Source: Dromiciops gliroides (Eukaryota; Chordata; Mammalia; Microbiotheria; Microbiotheriidae). Taken from it: a DNA stretch of 64,000 nt. The notes below the pieces were generated by a model. That model was not told the DNA's origin. It did not search any database and was given only the letters and a program-made list of their open reading frames with translations. The DNA is taken from NCBI RefSeq assembly GCF_019393635.1, contig NC_057861.1:55627532-55691531 (forward strand). The letters run 5' to 3'. Shown in pieces: positions 42,901 through 55,400 of this stretch (positions are counted from its first letter, which is position 1; the number at the start of each line of letters is the position of its first letter). The position numbers and the translations under genes were made by a program.

Positions 42901-45900
42901 AGCCCTGTCTAATGTTGTTAATTAGTTCTGCAAAAACAAAACGTTAGGTGAAATGTTACAGGGTGTAGTTGCTGCTCTAATTAGACCATCTGTTTTGTAT
43001 GTCAGGCAACCAGCCAAATGATATTACAATGAGGTTTTGTGACATTACAGCAGTTAAGACAGGGGTATGCCTGTACCATCTACTACAGCAAAGCTATTAT
43101 AATAAAACAAATCATCAAGAGTCTGCAACCTGCATTTCCAAAAAGCATCTCACCCATGTGCAAAAAGGTGAAGACATAGGGTAAACCTGAACCATTAAAG
43201 AACTTAGTATTTTCAGATAGTACCAGAAAAATCAAAACACTAAGAACGATGCAGGAAACAATGACACCATCCTGGTTTATTTCAAGGTAAATAGGATGGG
43301 GAGGATTGAGAGGTGGGCAAAAGTAAAATAAAAATAAATTAAATGGAAAATGTTTGAGCCAGGAGCTACTAACAATTAAAAGATATCTCCGACTGTCCAA
43401 GATTACAAATATTACAACCATGATTCAGTCTGTTGACAAAGAGAGATTTAATACCTTAATCCAATCAAAGCAACTAAAATAAAGGGCAATGTCTTCCATT
43501 ACAAGCCGATACCTGCTGTCATGATAAATGACTCACCACTCCAAATTTCTTGAAGTATTCCCTGAGCTCCGTCTCGCCGCAATTGTGAGGAATTCCACCA
43601 ACAAAAATTTTATTGGATTTATTGTTATCGCTCCTAGGACCTTTCTGCTGTACCAAGGAGGAGAAATTGGTTAGTTCATATTGGAAACTCCTCACAACCC
43701 TCTTACCTCAGCTATGTTATTATATAAAATTGTTCATTTGTAGTTCAGGATTCTAAATGACCAAATTGCTTTCCCTGCCAAACCATCTAAGCAAAGAGGA
43801 TTCATAATTCTTTCCACATCTCCAAAAGGCTAGCTTCTAGTCTCTACTTGAAGACCCAATATACCAGAGTAACATGTTTACAATGCTCCCTCTGAACTTT
43901 CAAGCCCCACTTTCTACCAAGTAAGATATTTTGTTAACTTCAAATCCTTTCTTATCATGGAAGGGAACACAAAAAGCATTATTCAAATATACCAACATAA
44001 TTATGTAATAGGGCACAATGAGGTATGTAATGCAGTATGTAACACTGCTACACTTTAAAGAGAAAACTAGTCTATTGACAGCCCACACCTGAGTAAAAGA
44101 CCAAACACTTGGCCACTTTAAATAACCAAAAATGTCTTTGGTACAACTGTACCCAAAAGTTCTTCATGGAAAGGAGATCTGAAAGTGGGACTATGGATTG
44201 GCAAAGCAGTCTTGAGCTAAACTGCAATTATCAAGGCAAATGCTCAAAGGGGTTTAAGTATAATCTTCATCTAATTAGTTCAAAAAGTACCTTCTAGATC
44301 ACCCTCACAATCCACAATTTAATGTCTGATTGCTAATTTAACAACAGCAACAAAGGAACAAAACCAGTTATCCAATAAAACCATATATTTTTGTTTTCTT
44401 TAAATATGAACCTTCTGACTAGCTCAAGTTAAATGTCATCAAAGGTACTGCTGAAATTTAAAATTATTACTATTATACATATTTAGAGGCAATCCTTTAA
44501 GGAAAATCAAAACTAATTTCTTCCATCACTTCAGAAAATAGTTAAAAGTTTCTGTGTATACTATATAATCTAGAGGAAGGTAATCATACAAGGCCCATTT
44601 AATTTCCCCTGCTCTACCCAAAGGAACAACCTAAGCTCCTCAGCTTGTTTTCCATGAATGATTTTGCTTTCATTCTTCTGAAGCAGAGGCCCAAGGAGAT
44701 AGGTATCTAGTATATCTACTGTCTTATGTTTTGTCTCTATAAAAGAATATTCCGAATAAGTTCAGCCACTGTGCTTAAAGAGCTCTAGTAATGGAGAAGT
44801 TAGTGGCTTTACCTTACCTATGAGACAGCTAATGTAGGTAGGCATCAATATTCTCATTTTATACATTTGAAAGCAGGCATAGATCAAATGACTTGTCCAA
44901 TTCTTTATGGTAAAACTATGACTCAATGCTACACCTTCTCATTCCAAACTGAATTCTCTTTCCACAAGATCACAAAGTCTACTCAAATACATTTCAAAAA
45001 TATCAAGACAACAAAATAAGGTTTTTCAGGAAAGATGGGCTTACTAGATATAGCTGATAGGCCTAAGCCAACTGAACTATGCTCAAAAAATGGTATAAAA
45101 ATACTACTATCTTAGTTTATGAGGTAGTATCATCCTGAAAAACTCAAAACATTGATTCTATCTATTTCCCATCTATTTCTATCTATGTCCCTAAGAAGGT
45201 AATAGTTTCTTGGCTAGTATAAATGAATCACTTAACACATAAAACAACCTTTCAAGAAAATAAATCAAATGGTGGAACAGAAGGGTTCAGGTACATTTCC
45301 TATTAAATGTTGATGTCTTCTAGAACTGTTAGAAGTTAGCAGAAAATTCAGGCTAAAAAAAAAATGTGTTGAAATGGATAGGTGTATAAAAGGTAAGATT
45401 GAGAACAATTCTCAGAGAGAAAAAATTGAATGTTTTTGGATAAACTTTCAATTCTTCAAACATCAAATTGGAGGTCCTTCCTTTACTCTGCATCATCATT
45501 CTTGAGGAACAAATCTTTGATGTATAAAAATGAGCTAAATTACTTCCTCTAAGTTCTTCCTTCTAGATTTACCAATATACCTCTAGTTCCAGATGCCCCA
45601 CCTCCATTTCCCTTACCCATCCTTCCTTTGGTCGTGTTCTTTCCGGCTGCATTCCCCGAGGTGTGCATGGCTTTGGGTCAATCTGTAGGAAGTTTCAAAC
45701 CAGCTAGTTGTGAATATGCAGATTACTTTCTCTACAAAACAAGATGTTAGTACAGCAGCCAGTGGCAAATTACCACAACCTCATGTGTCAATTTACCATA
45801 TATCATTATTATAATAACTGATGGGAGAACTAAATCTCACTTTTTTGCTTAACTTAATCCCAATTTTTTTTGTGTACTTGATCCCAATTTTTAAAAGTAA

Positions 45901-46415
45901 AAAGAACTTTAGCATAAAAAAATTTCCCCTTACAGAATTAATCCTAAGAAATAAATCAAAGCAAACAAAAAAAGTAACTTACATTGCGGCCATCTAATGT
46001 ATGTGGTCTGCTGGCCAGCACTGTTCCCACACAATTGGGATCTTTAAATTTGACAAACCCAAAGCCTCGAGACTGGTTGGTTGTTTTATCTTTCATGATA
46101 ACACAGTCTACAACTTCTCCATACTGGGAAAAGTAGCTGCGCAGCGTTTCTGGTCAGAAATTAAAAACAAAAACACAAAAACATATAACCAGTGTTAAGC
46201 ATTTAGTGTTAAGCGTTTTACAGCTTAGCAACTTGAATGCTTCCATACTATCTATAGCTGCATAGTAACTTAGAACTCTTTATCTTGGCTGCTCCTGCTA
46301 TTTGGATTTGGTGATTTGGGGTGCAAGATAAGGAAAGGGGTGCAAGGGAAACATACATTTTAATTATATTCTGTGCTACGGAAATATAATAAGCATCTTA
46401 TCAAGAGTGTGTGTA

Positions 46416-46462
<47 letters not shown>

Positions 46463-49400
46463 GAGACAGAGAGAGAGAACTAGTGAGTGCACTAATTTGG
46501 AATATTCAGGAAATCAGCATAAAAATATTTAACAATACAACTTATTCAAATATTGACCAGTGACTAGAGTATTTGCTTTTATATCTCATATAGCCAAGAA
46601 ATGTCCTGCCTTTAAAAACCTACCATGGCCTGAACATGAAGTGTACATAATTCCCCTTTATCTCTGATATCAAAATGAAATGTGATAGTGTCATTATAAT
46701 ATTCTTGCCAGTCCCCTACCTCTCAACCATAAATGCACTTTCAAGGAATCTAGTTCTTTAAATCACTAAAGACATGGTTTAAAAAAAAAATAACAAATAC
46801 ACAAGATCTAAGAAACAGAAGTAATAATAACATGCTTAGAAGTCAAAGCTATAAAATGTGTGACCTACCTTGCGTTGTGCTCCAGTCAAGGCCACCCACG
46901 AAGAGCTTTCTGTAATTCACAGAATAGAGCATTAAGGTTAAAATCAACAATAACTATTTGTGGCCAAACTTAATTAAAAACACTCAATTTGCCAATTCAC
47001 CAATGAAATATTCCAGTATATGTTCGTGGTATTGGGGTGGGGGATCTGTAAATTAGCAGAGCAGTAGAGAAGCTTCTAATGCATAGCTATTATATTATAT
47101 GATATCATATCATATCATATCATCCATTATATAAACCTTTGTTTGGGCTTATTCCTGTTTTATTCAAGAAACACATTCCAGAAATTAATATATTAAAAGT
47201 CATTAGAATTTGAAACTTTATATTATGCTTCTACTATTACAACATGCATATAAACAACTTGTTTTATGTGCCATCTCTTCAAAGAAATTTAAATAAACCT
47301 TTATTAATAAGCATCCACGGGGCAGCTAGGTGGCGCAGTGGATAGAGCACCGGCCCTGGAGTCGGGAGTACCTGAGTTCAAATCCAGCCTCAGACACTTA
47401 ACACTAACTAGGGTCTGGGCAAGTCACTTAACCCCAATTGCCTCACTTAAAAAAAAAATAATAAGCATCCACTATAGACAGAACACTGAGCTGGGCATTA
47501 AAGAAAATAAAATTTGGAAACGGTCATTGCTTCTTTCTCAAAACAAAGTGGTATAAGGCAATCATGGCAAAAATTCTGTGTGGAGGCAGCTTGTGAAAAT
47601 CATTGAAAATAATGCTTATTTGGAAATCAGACCCTAGGCAAGTCATTTCACTTGTGTAGGCCTGGTTTCTACATCTGTATAATAAAGGGGGTCTGAGTGA
47701 CTGATTAGCTGGTGTCTAAGGGCCCTTTCCTCTCTAAATCCAAGATCTTTTCCCAAAAGGCTTGGAAATGGCTCTTCAAGTCAAAGTAAACCTCTCCCTA
47801 TGCTAAAAATAAATTCTAATAGCTTATATTTTCATGACAATGTTTGCTAACTGCTCTCCTCAGAATTGTGTGGAGTTTAAAAATACAAAGATTATTATAT
47901 TCTTTTTGTTGTTGTTGTTTTGAGGCAATTGGGGTTAAGTGACTTGCCCAGGGTCACACAGCTAGTGTTAAATGTCTGAGGCCACATTTGAACTCAGGTC
48001 CTCCTGACTCCAGGGCCAGTGCTCTATCCATTGCCACCATTATATTCTTTTTACTGATAAGCAAACAGGTTAAGAGGTCAAATGACTTGCTCTGGATCAT
48101 TTTCGTTTAAACTGTTTCTGATGGGGCAGCTAGGTGGCGCAGTGGATAGAGCACCAGCCCTGGAGTCAGGAGGACCTGAGTTCAAATTCGACCTCAGACA
48201 CTTAACAAGTACTAGCTGTGTGACCCTGGGCAACTCATTTAACCCCAATTGCCTCACCAAAAAAACAAAAAACAAACTGTTTCTGATGCTTATTATATAT
48301 ATGAGGCAAGCAAATAGCAATCTTTCTACACCTAAGTTTCCTCATCTATAAAATGAGGGGAGTGGGCTAGTCTGTCTCTGAGGTCTTTTCCAAATTTAAA
48401 TCTAGGATCCTGACGATCCATTTAGTTTTGAATTCACCAGGTTTTCTTGACTACAAGTTCTGTATTCTTGCCATCAAACTAGTATGCTACTACATACATG
48501 ACACAGTATAATTTTTCCAGAGGTAGAAAACCTGGTTCTTCCACTCAGTTTATTGGTTTGAATAATAATGCACCCCCAAGTAGAGGCCAGACCACTAAAA
48601 TGGGGTATCTTTAAGAGGAAAAATATATATACATTGAAGACCAGCAATTATATAATCAGATTCTACACATAGTAGATTAGAAAAAGTACCACCTACCTAC
48701 ATTTGTACTAATACTAACTCTGTCACCTTGAATAAATGACAACTCTTTTAGACTTCAGTTGTCCTCATCTGTAAAATGAGGGTCACCAGTATTGCCGACC
48801 TGTATAAGGATCTTGTTAGAACTGAAGTTTTGTTTTTTTTCAGTGCTTTAAAAACTATCAGCGTATATAATGTCACCACCTTAATCAGGGTTCCCTACAG
48901 AAACTTTTTCAACACCTACAGCAGCCAGATGCTCACTAAGTATCTGAACTAATAATTTAAGTCCCATATACTCTTTTTTTTTTTAAGTGAGGCAATTGGG
49001 GTTAAGTGACTTGCCCAGGGTCACACAGCTAGTAAGTGTTAAGTGTCTGAGGCCGGATTTGAACTAAGGTACTCCTGACTCCAGGGCTGGTGCTTTATCC
49101 ACTGCGCCACCTAGCCGCTCCCCATATACTCTTTTCCTTTGAAGTAAGGACAATCCAATAGATAATATGGGACCAGTGGAGAATACTGGGAGGTAGCATA
49201 TGAGAATTATATGATGATAATAACTTCTCTATTTGTAGATGAAAGACACTTGGAAAGTTTTAAGCATCACTGCTCCATCACCAATGATGGAGAGTATTAA
49301 AGAAACTTTAATAAACAGGTATTTGGCTAAAGTGGAAGTTCACTAACATCTTACCTGATTAAAGAACTTGCAAGATAACTGTCGACCCCATTAACTCTAC

Positions 49401-52400
49401 TCAATCTTATTATTGTACAGGGCCTAATAAACTGGCAGGCTGCAATTAAAAGAAATCCCTTTGCAAAAATGAGTGGAATAGCACAATTTTCAGGTGCTCT
49501 TTTCTACTGCAGTTTACATTTTCTCACTCTCTAAGGAGAGGTATTTAAAGCTGGCATGTGAGAGACACAATTCTACTGCTGTTAATACTGATGCCTAGTA
49601 TTGTTTAGCAATACAGTCAACGGGGGAGAAAGTGACAAGGATGTCTGGGCATTTCACATGACAAGGCTTCCTTCCACGTTCCAATTGTGAAGCCAAAGGT
49701 TTCTGAAGAAAGCATATGGGACAAAAAGCCATAATGGTGCTCCAATTCAGACCTCATTAACTTAAAAATCACCAAACTCCTGTCCGTACCATTTCTAAAT
49801 TAGGCCAAAGAGAATGCTGAGCTAACATTTGCTTTCTCCCCATTTACCAATTACCCAAAAGATGGCATCTATTTTGAGGAAGGGCATCCATTTGTCTTCC
49901 AGCTCCCCACAGTAGACTGCTGTGACACCATTTAAGCAATAGCCATTTATATTATAATCATGGGATCCTCTATGTGGAGCTTTAAAACCTAGTCTACTTT
50001 ATTCAGAAATTACAAGGGAGAAAGTTTCAAAAAAAAGATGTTTTGCAGAAACAAAATATTTAAAGCATATTAAATAAACACCTCAATTTACTTTGAAAAA
50101 TATCAACTTCTACCAAGTATTACCTCCAACAAAAACAGTAACTCAATAATGAGCAGGTGCTCCCCACAAGCAATATAATCCTTACATACTAGAAGAACAA
50201 GTTTGGCCAGTTAATGTTCCAACCATCATTATTTCAATTTTAAAATGCAGGTGCCAATGCAAAGTCAGAATTTAATTTTGTTTTGGTTCTTTAGAGAGTA
50301 GGTCCTGTGTTCAAAGTCTCAAAAGGTACTCTATACATAATGAAATATGATCATTCTAAAGTCATCAAAATTTATTTTGTGACCTTGTGACTTTCAGTTA
50401 TTGTCCTAATGGCATCTGACCTACTAAAAAGAATAACTTACATATAATGCAGTATTTACAGTTTACAAAGCTCTTTTCTCACTGCTGTTCCCAGAAGGAG
50501 GAGCATTATTAGCCCCCGTTTTATTATCTCAGTGTGCTCAGAAAGGGATGAAATGAAGTCTCAAAAACACCAAATCTTCTGCCTTCAAGTTCAGTGTTCT
50601 TCCATCCCGTTTACCCTTGTCTCTTTGGTGTACTACAAAACAATACTCTGGGGAACTATTTCTAACTCTCCATAGATTCTCCCAGTATAAAATGGAGGAA
50701 TTAGAAGGACCCTTAGAGATTCAGATAACCATCTCATTTTACATATGAGAAAGAAGACCAAGGCCAAGAAAACTCAAGAAGTGACTTACCCTGGGACAGC
50801 TAGGTGACAAAGTGGATAGAGCACCGGCCCTGGAGTCAGGAGGACCTGATTTCAAATCTGGCCTCAGACATTTGACACTTACTAGCTACGTGACCCTGGG
50901 CAAGTCACTTAACCCCAGTTGCCTCACCAAAAAAAAGCAAAAAACAATAACAAAAATAAAGAAGTGACTTACCCGAGATCACACAGGTAATAAATATCAA
51001 GGCAGGGACTCAAACCCAGTGCTTTCCATTACACTAGGCTAATGACTGATATGTCTGCCAGAGCCACAAAACCATCTCTAGAACTGAGAGGTAGAACTCC
51101 GGATTGCATGCCAAATCAAAATGTTCAGTACTAAAAGATTCTGGGGCAGCTAGGTGGCACAGTAGATAGAGCACTGGTCCTGGATTCAGGAGGACCCGAG
51201 TTCAAATCCAACCTCAGACACTTAACACTTACTAGCTGTGTGACCCTGGGCAAGTCACTTAACCCCAACTGCATCACCAAAAAAAATTCTACTAAATGTT
51301 ATCAGTTCATTGAGTTTTTATATTACAATTGCTTTTACATTAATAAAAGACTGTCCTTGTAGTGACAGGTTTAATTCCTCTCAAAACAATGACTTCAAAT
51401 GACAGAAAGTTTTCAAGTGGTACCTAAAAACTAGACTACATAGATTAGAGGATTAACATTCATCTTTAACACTGAGCCCCAAATTTGGCCTAGATCAGTG
51501 GTGAAAGCCATTCCTTATCACCTGAGGAGGCTCTTTTGAAGCCTAAAACTAAATCAGTGATTTCAACAGAAAAGAATCACAAAAACCACCAAGAGCATGT
51601 GCCCTCCTCAATTCCCTGCAACTTTCTGTTCACTCAGAGTTCAAATCTGAGGTCTGAATTCTCTCCCGCTAGACAGTGCCAGCTCAGCAGCACTCCATCT
51701 GCTATTTCACACAACACAACCATTATGGTATTCTACTACCCGAAGTACTTTCAGATCCATTAGCTACTTGATATGCCAAACCACCTGGGTAAAGTGGTAG
51801 AAGAAGAATTACACCCCTTTTACAGATTGGGACACTGAGCTGGTGACTTCCCAAAGTGACAATGAGGTCATTGGCAGACTTAGCTGTTAGCCTTAGCCAG
51901 GTTTTCTGAGTTCAAGGACTTTCCATTACATAAACGCAGAGACCTATTAGTTAAAATTCTTACCTTTTCTGATATGTGAAATTGGAATAAGATTATCACA
52001 GATTTGCATTGGCAGGGTCTATTTTCAGGGATCGATGGGATAAAAAGCAAGAAAAAGGATATCTCTCATTAAGGCACATCCCTGGCTGTCTTATTTTCTA
52101 GTAATGACAGAACCACTGAATTGATGAGTAGCTGGCTGTCACTGTTTCTGATCTGATATAACCACTGCAATGCCCTAGTGATGATCTTCCTATCTCCCTA
52201 GAGCCTGGTGTAGTACTCTGTTCATAATGAGTTGAATATTCAAACTACTAAGAGACCAGGAGGAAGTAGATAGAGGGAGGGCCTAATTTGGATCTAGGCC
52301 AGTCAGAAAGGCCTGGGTTCAAATGCTGACCACCACCCATGAGGGAGTTACCAGATAGAGCAAGTCACTTCAGTTCTGAGGCAGGCTCCTCTTCTGGAAA

Positions 52401-55400
52401 ATGGGGACAATTAATTTCTGCCCAGCCACATAGGGATTTGAGATGCAAATGAAAGAATGTATAAGAAAAGCCCTTCCAAAAAATGTTAAGTCCAAGAGAG
52501 ATCCTTGAAAAAGGCTGAGTCCTGGGCACAGCTAGGTGGCGCAGTGGATAAAGCACCGGCCCTGGATTCAGAAGGACCTCAAATCCGGCCTCAGACACTT
52601 GATACTTCCTACTTGTGTGACCCTGGGCGAGTCACTTAACCCTCATTGCCACCCCACCCCACAAGGGAATACTGTGAAATGGCAAATATTAGAAGGACTC
52701 TAGAACAACAGAAACAAACAGAATTTCGAATTGGTCCAACCATTCTGAGAAACAATCAAAGAAAAATCTCTAACATATGCATACTCTTCCACCCAGCAAT
52801 ACCATAAGAGGCATATACAGTCCCCAAGGAGGCAAAAGAAAAAAGGAAAGATCCCCTGTAGGCAGCTGGTGGTGCACTGAGCCTGGAGTCAGGAAGACCT
52901 GAGTTCAAACTGGTCTCAGACATTCATTATCTATGTGATTCTGCATAAGTTACTTATCTCTGTTTCCTCAACAGCAACCCTGAAAGGTTGTTGTGAGGAT
53001 TAAATAAGATATTTTATGAGAAAAAAGTGTTGAGCCAAGTGCCTAACACATAGAAGGCACAATATAAATGCTTATTCCTATTTTCCCTTTCCCCTGAATT
53101 TGAAAGAAACAAAGATCATGAGTGCCTATCAAATGGGAATGGCTGAATGAGTTCATGGTATATGAATACAATGGAGTATTATTGTGCTTTAAGAAACTAC
53201 AAATATGAAGAATTCAGAAAAACAGCAAGACTAAATTTCTACTCAATAGAAATGAAAGCAGACGCATTTGAACAATGCACACAACGAACATAACAATGTA
53301 AAGGAAAATACTGACATCAGAATTGGGAACCATCTTGACTGTGGAAGCCAGATCAATAAGCTATCTGCCTCCCTTTGACAGAGGTGGCAGACTGTAAATA
53401 TGCAACAAAGCATATTTTATCAAACATGGTGAAGTCTGACCCCCTGAAGTTTATCACTTGACTCTGATGATAAATACATGATGTTCCCAATTTATAGAAG
53501 CCCAGAGTTGGAGGGATCCAATTTCATAAAATCTCAGAGCTGGAAGCCATTTTACAGATGAGGACAATAGGCACCAAGAAGGGAAAGCAGGTTCCCTAAA
53601 GTGAGATAGCAAGATTAGAACCCATATCCGAGTACAATTCATGCTTTTCCATAAAACCACTAGAGATGATCAAATCTAACCTAAAGCAGGAATCCACTGA
53701 GAAGCAGTCAACTAGTTTCTGCCTGAACCCCAATGATTAAATCCCAAAATAAAAAAAATTAAAATTCCACTAAATATTTCTCATCCCAGGCAGGATGAAT
53801 AAATGGGTTACTATACAGGTAAAAAAGGCTGCCATCATTCAATGGGAAGGACCTAATACACATTCCAAGGCCCAGTCAACATGTCCATGATCCTTAAGCT
53901 TTTTTAGAACTACCTTGTTAAGTTATCAAAATCTGAGTATTACACTTTAAAACCACAGCTATGGGGGCAGCTAGGTGGCTCAATGGATAGAGCACCAGCA
54001 CTGGAGTCAGGAGGACCTGAGTTCAAATCCGGCCTCAGACACTTAACACTTACTAGCTGTGTGACCCTGGGCAAGTCACTTAACCCCAACTGCCTCACCA
54101 AAACAAACAAACAAACAAACAAAACCCCACAGCTATGGGGCAGCTAGGTGGCGCAGTGGATAGAGCACCGGCCCTGGAGTCTGGAGGACCTGAGTTCAAA
54201 TCCAGCCTCAGACCCTTGACACTTACTAGCTGTGTGACCCTGGGCAAGTCACTTAACCCCAATTGCCTCACCAAAAAATCAAAAACACACATACAAAAAA
54301 ACCCCACAGCTATTCCCCACCTTTTTAGACAACCAAACATCAAATTTATCAGTACCAAAGAACAAGTCCTAAAAAGCTGGAAGGAACAAAACAGTACCAA
54401 AGAATTTGAAAATGGACCAGGACCACAGCAAGGTATTCTACTTTTATCCTGTGTCTAGTACAATGTCTGGCACATGATAAGTGCTTAATAAATGCTTATT
54501 GATCGATCGAAGGGAAGTTTCCCCCACAAAAAGTATCAAAACATGATACCAGAACTGTAATGGGGCCATTTCTTTTTCAGGTAAGAAAATCTCTTTAAAA
54601 ATAACTTTAGGTTGGGGGCAGCTACGTAGCACAGTGGATATAAAGCACTGGCCCTACTTGACACTTAATAGCTGTGTAACCCTGGGTGAGTCACTTAACT
54701 CTCATTGCCCAGCAAAAAAAAAGAGACAGGTGAAAAGGCCACTACAAAGAACTTCAAAGTCTAAAATTACACAATCCTTTCTGATTTTTTTTTTTTTTAG
54801 GCAATGGGGGTTAAGTGACTTGCCCAGGGTCACACAGCTAGTAAGTGTCAAGTGTCTGAGGCCAGATTTGAACTCAGGTACTCCTGAATCCAGGGCCGGT
54901 GCTTTAACCACTGCGCCATCTAGCTGCCCCAATCCTTTCTGATTTTAAATATGGAGAAAGTGAAACCCAAAAGGGAAAACTAACAACACTTAAGTAGCAA
55001 ACAAACTCTCAGACTCTTATGTTCTAGTTCAGTACTCTTTCCATTCCAATTTCCAGATTTTCAAGTTAACCACATTATTCAATTATGTCTTTTAGTGAAA
55101 ACTAACAAAAATGCTGCTTTTATTTTTCTCCAATTAATCCTTCCACTTCCTTATTTCTTCAGGTTGCTCTCTTCTGAATTCCCTCCAAATTCCCTAAGAT
55201 TTATCAATCCAAGGTGACTCAATGGCCTGATAAAATCTCAATAGCTATCTTTCTCTAGTCTTTCATCAGTAAGGCACTGCAGGAAGTCTCCAAAATATGG
55301 TCCACCAGCCACCATGCCAAAGACATTATCTGTAAAAACCTTTGGGCCTTAAGTCAAAAGATCAGATCCAAGCCCAGGTTCTTCCATTTGCTAAGCCATG

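Larger units (their letters stand above)
41000..43536 (-). other. DAZAP1: DAZAP1 intron 5
   Basis: 2.5 kb with one CORE-SINE and an adjacent MIR; the rest is unique AT-rich sequence with a G9 run near 42258. Confidence 0.8.
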
